DNA of 64,000 bases from NCBI RefSeq assembly GCF_900094585.1, contig NZ_FMAG01000014.1, forward strand, positions 1 through 64,000, in the 5' to 3' direction. Below the pieces are notes generated by a model. That model made no database searches and had not been told where the DNA came from. It saw only the letters and a list, made by a program, of their open reading frames with translations. Origin of the DNA: Martinezella multihospitum. Lineage in GTDB: Bacteria > Pseudomonadota > Alphaproteobacteria > Rhizobiales > Rhizobiaceae. How positions within the stretch are numbered: position 1 is the first letter of the stretch; each line of letters starts with the position of its first letter. A program made the position numbers and the translations under genes. Below, in pieces: positions 39,412 to 48,322 of the stretch.

Positions 39412-39888
39412 ATGACAAGTTTTATTGAGAAGTGGTCTGCCAAGAAGGCTGAAAAGCCAAAGGCTGGTACACGGAATTCCGTTGAAACCTTTCAGCTGCG
39501 GGTCGCCGAGCAGAAATCCTATCTCGAAGAGTATGAGCGAGATGTCGCAGGCTTCAAGAAATGGCGGTCGACCTGGTTTCAGCGGGTTCCCGGCGGTTTT
39601 GGCGTCAGCGTCGGCCGCGACGCGGTCAGTGCCGGAGAAGGCCTGAGCTACGTCGTTGTCGAGACCCTCACAGAAGTTGCGGAGTTTCTCGATGATCTCG
39701 CCAAGCATGCTGAGCAGGATCCTGGTTTCCAGAAAGCGCTCGACGACAACCGGTCGCGGCGCGCTGCACGGCTGAATGCGTCAAAGTCGAAGTCCGGTGT
39801 AACCAAGGCCGCATCAGCGAAAGTTCCGACCAAGGCGTCGCGTGCCAAGTTGACTTTGAAGACCGGCAAACCCGAAGCCGGCAAATAG
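39412..39888 (+). CDS. Hypothetical protein with basic tail
   Basis: 158 residues from ATG 39412 (GGAG 9 bases upstream; ATG 39397 is the alternative). A central folded part (VETFQLRVAEQKSYLEEYER ... WFQRVPGGFGVSVGRDAV ... YVVVETLTEVAEFLDDLAKH) is followed by a Lys/Ala/Ser-rich tail (SKSKSGVTKAASAKVPTKAS) that could bind nucleic acid. Family unknown to me. It is followed by a clear intrinsic terminator. Confidence 0.6.
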   Translation: MTSFIEKWSAKKAEKPKAGTRNSVETFQLRVAEQKSYLEEYERDVAGFKKWRSTWFQRVPGGFGVSVGRDAVSAGEGLSYVVVETLTEVAEFLDDLAKHAEQDPGFQKALDDNRSRRAARLNASKSKSGVTKAASAKVPTKASRAKLTLKTGKPEAGK

Positions 39889-39924
39889 GCCAAAGGCCTA
39901 AAACATCACCGAATGCAGTTGCTT

Positions 39925-39947
39925 AGCCCGCCTTGCGCGGGCTTTTT
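39925..39947 (+). terminator. Rho-independent terminator
   Basis: AGCCCGC-CTTGC-GCGGGCT followed by TTTTT, 36 bases after the stop of the hypothetical gene at 39412-39888. Confidence 0.85.
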
Positions 39948-40091
39948 GGTATGCGTTCGACGCACGCATCAGTTTGCGATGTAGATCCCTCGAACGTGAG
40001 CCATCGCCTCCCAGCCCGATTCCGACTAAAGGAAGAAATGGTTCGACATCGCAATTAGCGGTAGACTTTTCTATATACGAAAGTTAATAAG

Positions 40092-40433
40092 ATGCAAGCG
40101 CAACACAAACTCATATGGCATCTCGTGAAGCAGGTCGTCGAAAGAGCCTTTCCAGAGGAAACAGCCGCTGCGCGCTTGCAGCAGGTTGCGATCCTTCTCA
40201 CGATCAACGCGTTGCAGGACGAACCCGAACCACTGACAACGCAAAGACTTGGGGAGGTTTACGGCCTGACTGTATCGCAGACACACAAGCTCGTGACCCG
40301 ACTTGTCGAACGAGGACTGATTGAGCGGACACAGGTTCTCAACCGGCAGGGACGGGGCCATGCGTTTGCGTTGCGTGTCGTGGAAACCGAAGAGCTGCGA
40401 CAATTGCGACAAGCAGTCGTTGCGAATGAATGA
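40092..40433 (+). CDS. Winged-helix (MarR-like) regulator
   Basis: 113 residues. LTTQRLGEVYGLTVSQTHKL followed by VTRLVERGLIERTQVLNRQG is a winged HTH in the MarR/plasmid-regulator style: recognition helix, then a wing with R-x-x-x-x-x-x-G-R-G. The preceding region is helical and could dimerise. It is followed after about 110 bases by the diguanylate cyclase gene on the same strand. Target unknown. Confidence 0.7.
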   Translation: MQAQHKLIWHLVKQVVERAFPEETAAARLQQVAILLTINALQDEPEPLTTQRLGEVYGLTVSQTHKLVTRLVERGLIERTQVLNRQGRGHAFALRVVETEELRQLRQAVVANE

Positions 40434-40544
40434 GGGGAGGAGCCACTGAGTGCATCGCAAAACGAGGATAGCTCCAAAATTTTCGCTCCTGAAAGGGCGA
40501 TACGTCGCGGACCAAGTAGTTTGAGAAGGGACCAATGCGGGTCT

Positions 40545-41516
40545 ATGGAGGATGGAATTTTCGATCCTCTTACGTTGCTCTCAAAGTGGTTCGAATCTTG
40601 GATGCCGCTGCTTCTGGCTCTCTGGACCGCCAGCCTTGGTGTCGCGAATTACCTTTCCTCATTGATCGGTTTCAACCTTAGCCCACTGTTCGTACTGTCA
40701 ATATGCCTTGCGTCCTGGCATTCCAATTGGCGGATTGGGCTTGCCGTTGCGTTTGTTTCGGCTCTGGTGTCTGTTGGAACTGATCGAGAAATCATCTTCT
40801 TCATGCCGTGGGCCACTATTACAGTTAATCTCGCGGTCCACACTGTATCGTTCACGATCATCGCCGCCATCGTCTCGCGGTTTCGTGCAAGTTATGAACA
40901 CGAACGCTTCGTTGCCCGCCGTGACTATGTCACGGGTGTCTTGACCCGCCAGGCCTTTGAGCAAAAAGCAGAAGAAATGTTGAGGGTGGCCCAGGCGCAG
41001 GGCTGGCCGATGTTGCTGGTCTATCTGGACCTCGACGGTTTCAAAGGCGTGAATGATCGATATGGTCATGAGGCGGGGGACGAGGTGCTGAAACGTTTCG
41101 CGGTCGAAGGGAGAGCTGCGCTACGACGCGAAGATTGTTTTGGACGCATGGGTGGTGACGAATTCGCATTGCTGATGAAACTGCCGTCGATAGATGAAGG
41201 GCAGGAGGTTGCGGTGAATTTGCATAGGCGGTTCAGCACGGTATTGGCGGACACTGGTCATCGGGTGACATGCAGTATGGGTGCGCTTGCGATTGAGCCA
41301 TGTGTGAGAGAAGCGCGGATGGAGGATTTAATGCGCAATGTCGACGATCTCATGTATGCGGCAAAACGGAGTGGCAAGGATGGCTTGCGATATGAAACTT
41401 GGACATCGTCGTCCGCTATAAGACTGCCTCTATCTGTCGATGATGGAGAGACGCCGCCGAAATGGCCCCGGTCAAAACGGGACGCGCATCGCGTCGCGCG
41501 AGGTTCACGAGTATGA
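40545..41516 (+). CDS. Membrane-anchored diguanylate cyclase (GGDEF)
   Basis: 323 residues from ATG 40545; a TTG at 40521 would add eight. Four or five membrane segments lie between about residues 12 and 115. The GGDEF domain begins RDYVTGVLTRQAFEQKAEEM and has a canonical active site GGDEF at 203-207, with an RxxD product-inhibition site (RRED, 194-197) five residues before it, and DLDGFKGVNDRYGHEAGDEV. It should synthesise cyclic di-GMP, often a signal for attachment or motility change. Its stop overlaps the next gene's ATG (ATGA). Confidence 0.92.
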   Translation: MEDGIFDPLTLLSKWFESWMPLLLALWTASLGVANYLSSLIGFNLSPLFVLSICLASWHSNWRIGLAVAFVSALVSVGTDREIIFFMPWATITVNLAVHTVSFTIIAAIVSRFRASYEHERFVARRDYVTGVLTRQAFEQKAEEMLRVAQAQGWPMLLVYLDLDGFKGVNDRYGHEAGDEVLKRFAVEGRAALRREDCFGRMGGDEFALLMKLPSIDEGQEVAVNLHRRFSTVLADTGHRVTCSMGALAIEPCVREARMEDLMRNVDDLMYAAKRSGKDGLRYETWTSSSAIRLPLSVDDGETPPKWPRSKRDAHRVARGSRV

Positions 41517-41866
41517 TCCCCGACGAGACCGCCGATCTTTTGGAAACCCTGCTCTTTACTATCAGGATGATTGTCGACGGCGACGCCCAGGACAAGCAAC
41601 GCATAACGGACGCTTATAGAGAGGCACGTTCGCTTGCGGCAAGTTTGGGTCTTGATGGCGGTTCAGCTCGCCCCCGCATTGTGGCCTGCCTCGAGCGTTT
41701 CAACACATATAAGGATGGCGACGACGTGGCAGCGGCCGGCTGGATGCTGACTGCGATCCAGGAGCGCCTCGGCGAACACAACCTTTATGGCTGGCGAAAA
41801 CTGCAGGACATCGTAGATGCGGCTATTAATGAGCTACTTTTATTTGAGAAGGTATCGCTTCATTGA
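41513..41866 (+). CDS. Hypothetical protein coupled to the GGDEF gene
   Basis: 117 residues from ATG 41513, which overlaps the GGDEF stop codon. MIPDETADLLETLLFTIRMI, then ERFNTYKDGDDVAAAGWMLT and LYGWRKLQDIVDAAINELLL. Predicted helical, no known domain. The coupled start suggests a functional partner or regulator of the cyclase. Confidence 0.6.
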   Translation: MIPDETADLLETLLFTIRMIVDGDAQDKQRITDAYREARSLAASLGLDGGSARPRIVACLERFNTYKDGDDVAAAGWMLTAIQERLGEHNLYGWRKLQDIVDAAINELLLFEKVSLH

Positions 41867-41906
41867 GCCGTCATCCGGCGCACAGGAAGCCGCTGTATAC
41901 TAACGG

Positions 41907-42119
41907 CTGACCGGCGAGCCGCTTGGCGTCACCGGCGAAGTCGCCGAAGTGCTCGGCCTTGAACTGGCGCGGCCGCGGATCGCGGGGTACGACGCCATTC
42001 GCCGGCGCGTTGATGGCTAACGCATCCAGATCAAAGGCTATTCGTTCATCGCCAATGCGAACCCTGGCCAGCGGCTCGGCTGGTCTGCTATCAGACTTGA
42101 ATTCGCTGGCAGGGCCTAG
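41907..42119 (+). pseudogene. Remnant of a DUF6998-like gene
   Basis: One frame reads LTGEPLGVTGEVAEVLGLEL, then ARPRIAGYDAIRRRVDG, then a TAA, then RIQIKGYSFIANANPGQRLG before a final TAG. The pattern LTGE-x-LGVTGEVAE...AGYDA...RIQIKG is one I associate with DUF6998 proteins. There is no start codon, an internal stop and an apparent deletion after GEVAE, so it is a decayed fragment. Confidence 0.5.
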
Positions 42120-42375
42120 TTCAGGATGCTGTTGACGAGCTCGCCGATGGCCACTGTGCTGGCGGTCTGTTCATGTGGGTAGGCTACATATTTATCTTTA
42201 AAGTTGTAATATAAAAAGTAAAATACACATGTTGTTCGCATCTCGGGTCACATGCGAATGACGAAGATGATTTAATCAAAATTCAGTGGTTCATCGCTCG
42301 ACTTATGGCCGGACTGATGTAACTGGAATGGGGTTCCGTGGTTTGACGGAAACAATGAAGTTAAAGGGAACGCGG

Positions 42376-42699
42376 ATGACCGCTGAGAATTCATCCGAAA
42401 AGAGAACCGAAAGCATCAAAGGAAAACCGCGGTATGACGCGCTGTCGAAACCCGAGTTGGAAGTGCTAGCTGTTTATGCGATCCGCGAGCATCGCCGCCT
42501 GCTCGAGGCCGATCAGGCTGTCTATGATGAGTGGACTCGTATTGCAGCCGACCCGCTAAGCTCGGAAACCGTGCTTAAAAATCTGCAAGACGAGTATATC
42601 GCCCGTCAAAAACGTTCCGAAGCACAGCAGGATGAGCTTTCGGACATCATCGATGCGCTGGGTTATGTGCCGATCGTTCCCGTGGATATCGACGAATAG
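42376..42699 (+). CDS. traM: TraR antiactivator TraM
   Basis: 107 residues from ATG 42376 (AAGGGA upstream; the frame extends to 42286 without further similarity). LSKPELEVLAVYAIREHRRL then a C-terminal helix AQQDELSDIIDALGYVPIVP align with TraM of Ti plasmids (LETITIDAIRTHRRL ... LNTLISILGFIPKV). TraM dimers bind the TraR C-terminal domain and block DNA binding, setting the quorum threshold. It is convergent with traR, with only three bases between the stops. Confidence 0.88.
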   Translation: MTAENSSEKRTESIKGKPRYDALSKPELEVLAVYAIREHRRLLEADQAVYDEWTRIAADPLSSETVLKNLQDEYIARQKRSEAQQDELSDIIDALGYVPIVPVDIDE

Positions 42700-42702
42700 A
42701 GG

Positions 42703-43407
42703 TTAAACCAGACCGTGATCCTTGGCGATTGCCACGAGTTGCGGGATGGTTGCGGCGCCAAGCTTTTCGCGCGCCTTGGTGAGGTAGTGCTGCACAGTCC
42801 TCACATCGATGCCCGTTAGCGTCGCGGTTTCCGCAGCTTTCTTTCCCTTCGCCGCCCACATAACACATGTGGCTTCCCTTGCAGACAGAAATCGCTTCGG
42901 ACTGACGATTGCCGCTGCACCTATGATTTGCAGACGATAGTGGATCGCCAACACCGCCTGCATGGCCTTTCGCGCGTCCTGAGAGTGGGAGCATTCGACC
43001 TGGGCCTTGGAGGACGCGAATGTCAGCGCTATCGTCGAACCGAAGCTGCCCTCTACGGGAATTGTTATTCCGCTATGAATACCATGTTCGATGGCCTGAT
43101 CTCGAAAGCGCTTGAGCTCGGAATTTCCGCGAACTGCCCAGTCGTCCGCCGTCCAGGAAAACATATCCATTCGCCGCCTGGCTTCCGTGACGACCGGATC
43201 GATGCGGGAATATCGGTTGGCGAGATACCGATTCTGCCATTCCCTGGGGTAAGAGTTGATTGTGCGGACATCAGCCCCCGTCATCTGCGCGTATGCGAAA
43301 CGCTCGAAACCCCAAGAACTGGCGAAGCCCTTAAGCGCGCTTTTGATTGTGCGCTCGTCGTAAGCTGACTCGATCACGTCGATGAGAGAACGAAGGGTTC
43401 CTTCCAC
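42703..43407 (-). CDS. traR: Quorum-sensing transcription activator TraR
   Basis: 234 residues, exactly the length of Ti TraR. The acyl-homoserine-lactone pocket is intact at the TraR positions: Y53, W57, Y61 (SYPREWQNRYL), D70 (IDPVV) and W85 (FSWTADDW), with HSGITIPV following. The C-terminal GerE-type HTH is LSAREATCVMWAAKGKKAAE then TLTGIDVRTVQHYLTKAREK. It should activate tra/trb and rep promoters when bound to signal. No traI synthase gene is found in its usual place, so the signal may come from elsewhere. Confidence 0.93.
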   Translation of the reverse strand: MEGTLRSLIDVIESAYDERTIKSALKGFASSWGFERFAYAQMTGADVRTINSYPREWQNRYLANRYSRIDPVVTEARRRMDMFSWTADDWAVRGNSELKRFRDQAIEHGIHSGITIPVEGSFGSTIALTFASSKAQVECSHSQDARKAMQAVLAIHYRLQIIGAAAIVSPKRFLSAREATCVMWAAKGKKAAETATLTGIDVRTVQHYLTKAREKLGAATIPQLVAIAKDHGLV

Positions 43408-43695
43408 GAAATGCCTCCTGGTCTTTGCACAGGCCTCAGGCCTACCCCACCTCTTCTATATGCGCATCTAGCTTGTGTGAACGCCGCGATCGGGGGAGGT
43501 TCTGGCTGTTCAATTCAAGGTCAGTCTGGGCCACCGTACGCGAAGAGGTTTCAGGGTGGTTGTATATGACAGATCTACTCACCTTCGTCGGGTATTCAAG
43601 TACCCTCGCTCTAAAAGATGACAATCATGTAAAAGATTTTTCTGAGAGCTGGCTATGACGCGCGGAGCGAAGGGTGGCGAAGCGCCGGCAAGCGA

Positions 43696-44991
43696 TCAAT
43701 GGCCGCTATAGGTGGATGGAAAAATCACATCCTGATCGACCAGAACATTGAACTTGTAGCCGGGCCGGATCTGGATTGTCGGCTGAACGTTCAAGTTCTT
43801 CGAAATCGTCTGCTCCGTCACACGTCCAAAGCTTTCGGCAAAGTTCCGCCTTGCCGCATCGGACGCTGTATCCTGGTTTGCCCGCGTCGAGCTTTCCGGC
43901 AACGACATATCGATCCCGGTTCCGATGATGGCAATCAAGGCAGCCGATCCGAACGTCCGCCAAAGATGGCGATCGACCTTGTCCTTGAAGCCGGCATAGC
44001 CTTCGGCATCCGTACCTGCCATTCCGCCGATCTGCAGTGTCGAACCATTCGGGAAAATGAGATCGGTCCAGACGACCAGGACACGTTCCTGTCCAAAGGA
44101 CACCTTGGAATCATAGCGGCCGAACAGCTTTGCACCCTGCGGAATGAGCAGGTGGTTGCCGGTCGCGCTGTCGTAGACGTTCTGGCTAACCTGGGCGGTG
44201 ATGCGTCCGGGAAGATCGGAATTGAGGCCGGTGATCAGGGTCGCGGGAATGACCGAGCCGCGCTTCAGCTCATAGGAAGATAACTGCGGCACGACCGGGT
44301 TCGGCAGATAGCCAAGCCCCTTGATATCCTGATTGAAGAAATCCTCCTTCGACCCCTGGCCGTTCGGATCGACGTTCTGGCCCATCAGCCCGGACCGCAT
44401 CGCAGCCGCATAGAGATCCGAAGCACTATTGCTTGTCGCAGGTGTACTTCCCCTGGTTGGCGAGTTTGCGGCTCCCTTCTCAGCCTCGGAGATGTCGACC
44501 TTCAGCGGTGAATCGAGGGCGGTCGCCCGGGCTTGCAGACGAGCCATCCGCTGGCGCTGGAGCTCGCGCATATATTGCTCGTCCTGTTCACGTCTCAGGC
44601 GCGCGTTCCATTCCTCTTCGGATTCAAGGCTTGGTCGACGCTCATCCCGATCCGCCAGCCGCCTTTCGGCCGATGGTTCCGACTTTTCGGGCTTTGGTTC
44701 AATAACAGGCGTTGGCTGGAACGTCTCTCGCTCGGCTGGCTCACCGATAATACCATCGGTAACACCACGTTTGAGTTGTTCACCAAAGCTTGTCGCCGGT
44801 GCATTGGAGGCGGATTCCAGACCATTGCCGCCATTAAAGGAGAGGCCACGCCACGACAGGCCGATGACGACGACCCCCAGAAACAATGCGATGACGACGA
44901 TCGCAATGACGATCGGCAGCCGGTTGAGACGGCGCATGCCTGTTTGGCTGCTCGTCTGGCTCGAAGCACCAAGCTGAAGCGATTGGACCAT
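43696..44991 (-). CDS. trbI: Mating-channel protein TrbI (VirB10-like)
   Basis: 431 residues from ATG 44991. One N-terminal membrane segment (RLPIVIAIVVIALFLGVVVI) is followed by a proline/glutamate-rich periplasmic linker and the conserved VirB10 C-terminal beta-barrel domain, with GTDAEGYAGFKDKVDRHLWR then IQIRPGYKFNVLVDQDVIFP. It spans inner to outer membrane in the type IV secretion core. It is last in the trb operon; the longer frame to 45117 overlaps trbH and is not used. Confidence 0.93.
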   Translation of the reverse strand: MVQSLQLGASSQTSSQTGMRRLNRLPIVIAIVVIALFLGVVVIGLSWRGLSFNGGNGLESASNAPATSFGEQLKRGVTDGIIGEPAERETFQPTPVIEPKPEKSEPSAERRLADRDERRPSLESEEEWNARLRREQDEQYMRELQRQRMARLQARATALDSPLKVDISEAEKGAANSPTRGSTPATSNSASDLYAAAMRSGLMGQNVDPNGQGSKEDFFNQDIKGLGYLPNPVVPQLSSYELKRGSVIPATLITGLNSDLPGRITAQVSQNVYDSATGNHLLIPQGAKLFGRYDSKVSFGQERVLVVWTDLIFPNGSTLQIGGMAGTDAEGYAGFKDKVDRHLWRTFGSAALIAIIGTGIDMSLPESSTRANQDTASDAARRNFAESFGRVTEQTISKNLNVQPTIQIRPGYKFNVLVDQDVIFPSTYSGH

Positions 44992-45001
44992 TGTCTTCTC
45001 C

Positions 45002-45439
45002 TCAATCGCGACGCATGACGGATAGCGGGCTTGCCGGCACGGCACCCGTCGCAGTCGTCGTATAGGCTCGGCCAAGGGCAATGGGTGGTGTCGAAAGCCG
45101 TGCGAGCACCCGCCCATCGACGCTGTCGATCGAATAGGCGAGTTCGATCGCTTTGGTGCCCTTTTCGACCGTCTGGTCGGTCACGACCGCATACCCCCAA
45201 CCCTTGAGGGCCGCCTCAAGCGCTGTTGCGAACTCAGACGATTCCTTGTTCATTTTGATCGTGGTGTTGCCGGCCGGTCCGATCTGCTCGGCCAGCCGGC
45301 TTGCCATATCGCCAGCGATGGTGCTTGCTGCCGGCCCGGTGACAGGAGTGGGAGCCGCGCCGCCGGTCAATCCATCGCCTGCCGTCTGGCAGCCGGCCAA
45401 AAGAACAGCTGTCAGGATCAAGGAAAGAAAGCCTCGCAT
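45002..45439 (-). CDS. trbH: Conjugal lipoprotein TrbH
   Basis: 145 residues. MRGFLSLILTAVLLAGCQTA is a lipoprotein signal peptide with lipobox LLAGC, so the mature protein begins at Cys17 and is probably outer-membrane anchored. The middle contains ASRLAEQIGPAGNTTIKM and the end VDGRVLARLSTPPIALGRAY, matching TrbH of Ti plasmids. Located between trbG and trbI, with gaps of 3 and 10 bases. Confidence 0.9.
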   Translation of the reverse strand: MRGFLSLILTAVLLAGCQTAGDGLTGGAAPTPVTGPAASTIAGDMASRLAEQIGPAGNTTIKMNKESSEFATALEAALKGWGYAVVTDQTVEKGTKAIELAYSIDSVDGRVLARLSTPPIALGRAYTTTATGAVPASPLSVMRRD

Positions 45440-45442
45440 CGA

Positions 45443-46255
45443 TCACCCTCCCCTTCTGATGGTGATCTTCTGCTGGCGCCAGCCAACACCGGAAACGAGG
45501 ATGGCCTTGTCGACGGCATAGTCGACGACCATCATGTCGTTCTTCATGCGATAGTTGACGATACGGTTCTGGCCGCCGGAAATGACGAAGAGCACCGGCG
45601 CATCCTGCCCCGAGATCGATTTTGGAAACTGGATGTAGGTTTTGACGCCGTCCGAATAGACCCGCTTCGGTTTCCACGGTGCGTTGCCGCTTACGGAATA
45701 GGCGAAGTTCAGCTTGTCGGGCGCGGTTCCCGGAATGCCGCCGGTCTCGAGGCGCGCGTTGATGTCGGCAAGCTTGGTCGAGGCATCTTCCGGATATTCG
45801 AAGCCTACACGAGCCATATACTGGCTCGGATGCGACTTCAGCTGAATATGATAGGTGCGCCTGGAGGTCGTGACCACCATCGACGTGACGAGACCAGGTT
45901 CGGACGGCTTGACGATCAGATGGATCGCCTGGCCGCCGGTCGCACCTGAGGTGGCGGGCTCGACCTTCCAGCGTACGGTATCGCCCACGAGGACATCGCG
46001 GACGATTTCTCCACCCTGGAGCTCGACGTCGCAAACCTGCAACGGCGAGCAGACGACCGACGGCTGCGTTTCCCCGAAAAGGAAGATCACTTTGCCATCG
46101 GGACCCCTTGTGACCAGGCCAGGCGCTCCCCGCCACTTGCCAGAGATGTTTGTGCCTTTCACCTCATTCGTCGTCATGCTTTGAGCCGAGGCACTGCCGC
46201 CGGCCAATAATGCGACCATGCAGCCGAGAGCCGCTATCAATCCTGTTCTGTGCAT
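45443..46255 (-). CDS. trbG: Mating-channel protein TrbG (VirB9-like)
   Basis: 270 residues with signal peptide MHRTGLIAALGCMVALLAGG-SASAQS. The VirB9/CagX pattern is visible: VDYAVDKAILVSGVGWRQQK at the end and YSVSGNAPWKPKRVYSDGVK with TYIQFPKSI before it. It forms the outer-membrane core complex with TrbH and TrbI. In operon order after trbF. Confidence 0.93.
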   Translation of the reverse strand: MHRTGLIAALGCMVALLAGGSASAQSMTTNEVKGTNISGKWRGAPGLVTRGPDGKVIFLFGETQPSVVCSPLQVCDVELQGGEIVRDVLVGDTVRWKVEPATSGATGGQAIHLIVKPSEPGLVTSMVVTTSRRTYHIQLKSHPSQYMARVGFEYPEDASTKLADINARLETGGIPGTAPDKLNFAYSVSGNAPWKPKRVYSDGVKTYIQFPKSISGQDAPVLFVISGGQNRIVNYRMKNDMMVVDYAVDKAILVSGVGWRQQKITIRRGG

Positions 46256-46272
46256 AAAAATATCCCCTGCCC

Positions 46273-46935
46273 CTAGAGCTGCGCCGTCCAGTCGAAATCC
46301 CGGACGTAAAGGCCGATTGGATTGAGACGGATCGTAGCCTCGTCCTGCGGTGCGGTCAGTGCGACCGTTGCAATGCCGCGGAACCGCCGCGTGCCCGTCT
46401 CCTTGCCCTTGCGGTCGCGCTCATACTCGGTCCAATCGATCTGGTAGGTCTGGTTGGAGAGCGCCACGATATTGTTGACCTCGATGGCAACAGTCGCGGC
46501 CTTGGCTTTCTCGAAGGGCGAATTGCCCCGAAACCAGGCATTGACCTTCTCCGTCGATGGATCGGAGGTGCGAAGGAGCGCGTAGGTCCGGTCGATATAT
46601 TGCTTCTGCACGACGGCGTCGGGCGTGATCGACCGGAAACTGCTGATGAAGTTTCCAAGCGTTGCCCGCACCACCCGCACATCCGCATATTCGATCTGCT
46701 GCGGGAAGCCTGCGGTGACCGAGTTCCCGAGCTTGTCGACTTCGACGATATAGGGAACGAGCTTGACCTTAGTGCTTAGATACATCGCATAGCCAAAGCC
46801 GATGACGGCCATGGTCAGACCGAGGATGCCGACGATGCGCCAGGCCGCCGCGGCTCTAACGTAGGATCCGTATCGTTCTGTCCATTCCTGGCGCGCGGCA
46901 AGATATGGGTTTTCGGGGGAGCGGTTAACCGCCAT
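46273..46935 (-). CDS. trbF: Mating-channel protein TrbF (VirB8-like)
   Basis: 220 residues from ATG 46935, chosen for AGGGAAG 6 bases upstream; an ATG at 46959 overlapping the trbL stop would add MIKTREER. MAVNRSPENPYLAARQEWTE is the typical TrbF start. One membrane segment (GILGLTMAVIGFGYAMYLST) is followed by the periplasmic NTF2-like VirB8 domain. Inner-membrane assembly factor of the type IV channel. Confidence 0.92.
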   Translation of the reverse strand: MAVNRSPENPYLAARQEWTERYGSYVRAAAAWRIVGILGLTMAVIGFGYAMYLSTKVKLVPYIVEVDKLGNSVTAGFPQQIEYADVRVVRATLGNFISSFRSITPDAVVQKQYIDRTYALLRTSDPSTEKVNAWFRGNSPFEKAKAATVAIEVNNIVALSNQTYQIDWTEYERDRKGKETGTRRFRGIATVALTAPQDEATIRLNPIGLYVRDFDWTAQL

Positions 46936-46955
46936 TCGTTCTTCCCTTGTCTTGA

Positions 46956-48143
46956 TCATGGTTTGTCGTTTCGCTCCGGAGGCGGCTTGGGTCCGCTCTG
47001 ACCACCGCGGTTCTCGTCGAGCTTGGCATTGGCAAGTCCGAGGATCGATCCGGCATAGGCGCCGGGAGAACCGATCGCCTTTTCCTTTGCTGCCGACCCT
47101 GCGGCTTTGCCTGCCGACCCGATACCTGCGCCCATGCCGCGCAATGTGGCTCCCGCCATGGACGATCCGGCGGCCCGCGCTGCCTGCCCCGCCATGAAGC
47201 CGGCGCCTGCAGCACCCACCGCCAGAAACCCGGCGCCGGCGGCGAAGGATGCCGCTTGCCCTCCGTGGCGGATTGCTTCCATCCCTCCAGAGACCGATGC
47301 GCCCTGGACAACACCCTGAATGATGTTTGGAACATAGATCGCGATGATGAAGACCACGACCGCAATCCCGGCGATCGCCAGTGCCGTCTGGAACTGGTCG
47401 CCGACGTCAGGCTCGTTTGCGAGACCTATCAGCACTTCCGATCCGATACGGGAGATCATGACCAGGGCCATCAGCTTCATGCCGACGGAGAAGGCGTAGA
47501 CCAGATAGCGGATGGCAAAATCCTTCGTGTAGGACGATCCGCCAAGACCGAGCATGATCATGCCGGCAAGCAGCCCGAGATACATCTCCACCATGACGGC
47601 GACGAAGATCGCTGCGACAAGCGAGAAGGCGATGACCACGACGACCATCGCAAAGGCTGCCGAAATCGCCAGAGCATTGTCCTGGAACAGACCGAACTGC
47701 ACTTTCTCCGACATTTTTGTCGCAACGGTGAGCCCGGCATTGAAAACATCAGCCGGCGAAGCGGTTCCACTGCCGGCGCCGATCTGAAACAGGCTGTCGA
47801 CGACAGCTTTGGCAAAGGTCGGGCCTTGTGCCAGCACGAAGGCGAAGAAGCCGACAAACATGATCCGCCGGACCAGTTCGGCAAACCAGCTGTCGAGCGA
47901 AGCGGCCTGAAGCGCAAGCCAGACGGCCGCGATGCCGATCTCGATCGTCGCAAGAATCCAGAACAGCGACTTTGCGGCATTCATCACGGTGGTTTCCCAC
48001 CCTTTCGCAGCCGTCGTGATCTGGTTCTGAAGCGAGGTCAGCACGGAGCCTTCCTGCGCGAATGCGGGCTGTGACATTGCAACAACGGCGACTGCCGAAA
48101 GCAGCATCATGATGCGGAGTGGACGGAGGTACGGGGAGTTCAT
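46956..48143 (-). CDS. trbL: Mating-channel protein TrbL (VirB6-like)
   Basis: 395 residues from ATG 48143, giving a clean signal peptide MNSPYLRPLRIMMLLSAVAV-VAMSQPAFAQ; GTG at 48155 is an alternative start. Multiple membrane segments between about 60 and 285, then a Gly/Ala-rich cytoplasmic or periplasmic tail (FAAGAGFLAVGAAGAGFMAG) typical of TrbL. Polytopic inner-membrane subunit lining the DNA path. Confidence 0.92.
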   Translation of the reverse strand: MNSPYLRPLRIMMLLSAVAVVAMSQPAFAQEGSVLTSLQNQITTAAKGWETTVMNAAKSLFWILATIEIGIAAVWLALQAASLDSWFAELVRRIMFVGFFAFVLAQGPTFAKAVVDSLFQIGAGSGTASPADVFNAGLTVATKMSEKVQFGLFQDNALAISAAFAMVVVVIAFSLVAAIFVAVMVEMYLGLLAGMIMLGLGGSSYTKDFAIRYLVYAFSVGMKLMALVMISRIGSEVLIGLANEPDVGDQFQTALAIAGIAVVVFIIAIYVPNIIQGVVQGASVSGGMEAIRHGGQAASFAAGAGFLAVGAAGAGFMAGQAARAAGSSMAGATLRGMGAGIGSAGKAAGSAAKEKAIGSPGAYAGSILGLANAKLDENRGGQSGPKPPPERNDKP

Positions 48144-48148
48144 CCTCT

Positions 48149-48322
48149 TCACCACTCGACCTTCATCTTCTGGCCGCCTGAGGTCGGATAGTCTCTCGAC
48201 GCGCCAAAGAAATCCGCCCGACGCCCCTGCGCGGCCCGGCTATCGGACAGGAAGAGCCAGATCCCTGTACTGCCGATGGTCAGAAGGGCCACAATCGCGA
48301 CCAGGATCAGCTTCGTTCTCAC
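48149..48322 (-). CDS. trbK: TrbK, small entry-exclusion-type protein
   Basis: 57 residues starting at GTG 48322, which overlaps the trbJ stop (GTGA), and ending within the first codons of the trbL region. MRTKLILVAIVALLTIGSTG is a signal or membrane anchor. The position between trbJ and trbL and the size fit TrbK of Ti plasmids; RP4 TrbK mediates entry exclusion. The C-terminal part, AQGRRADFFGASRDYPTSGG then QKMKVEW, closely resembles the end of TrbJ, an unusual shared tail. Confidence 0.8.
   Translation of the reverse strand: MRTKLILVAIVALLTIGSTGIWLFLSDSRAAQGRRADFFGASRDYPTSGGQKMKVEW

Noticed and set aside
43408..43695. tra box upstream of traR
   Set aside because: ATGCGCATCTAGCTTGTG near 43460 has only weak dyad symmetry and poor match to the 18-bp Ti tra box.
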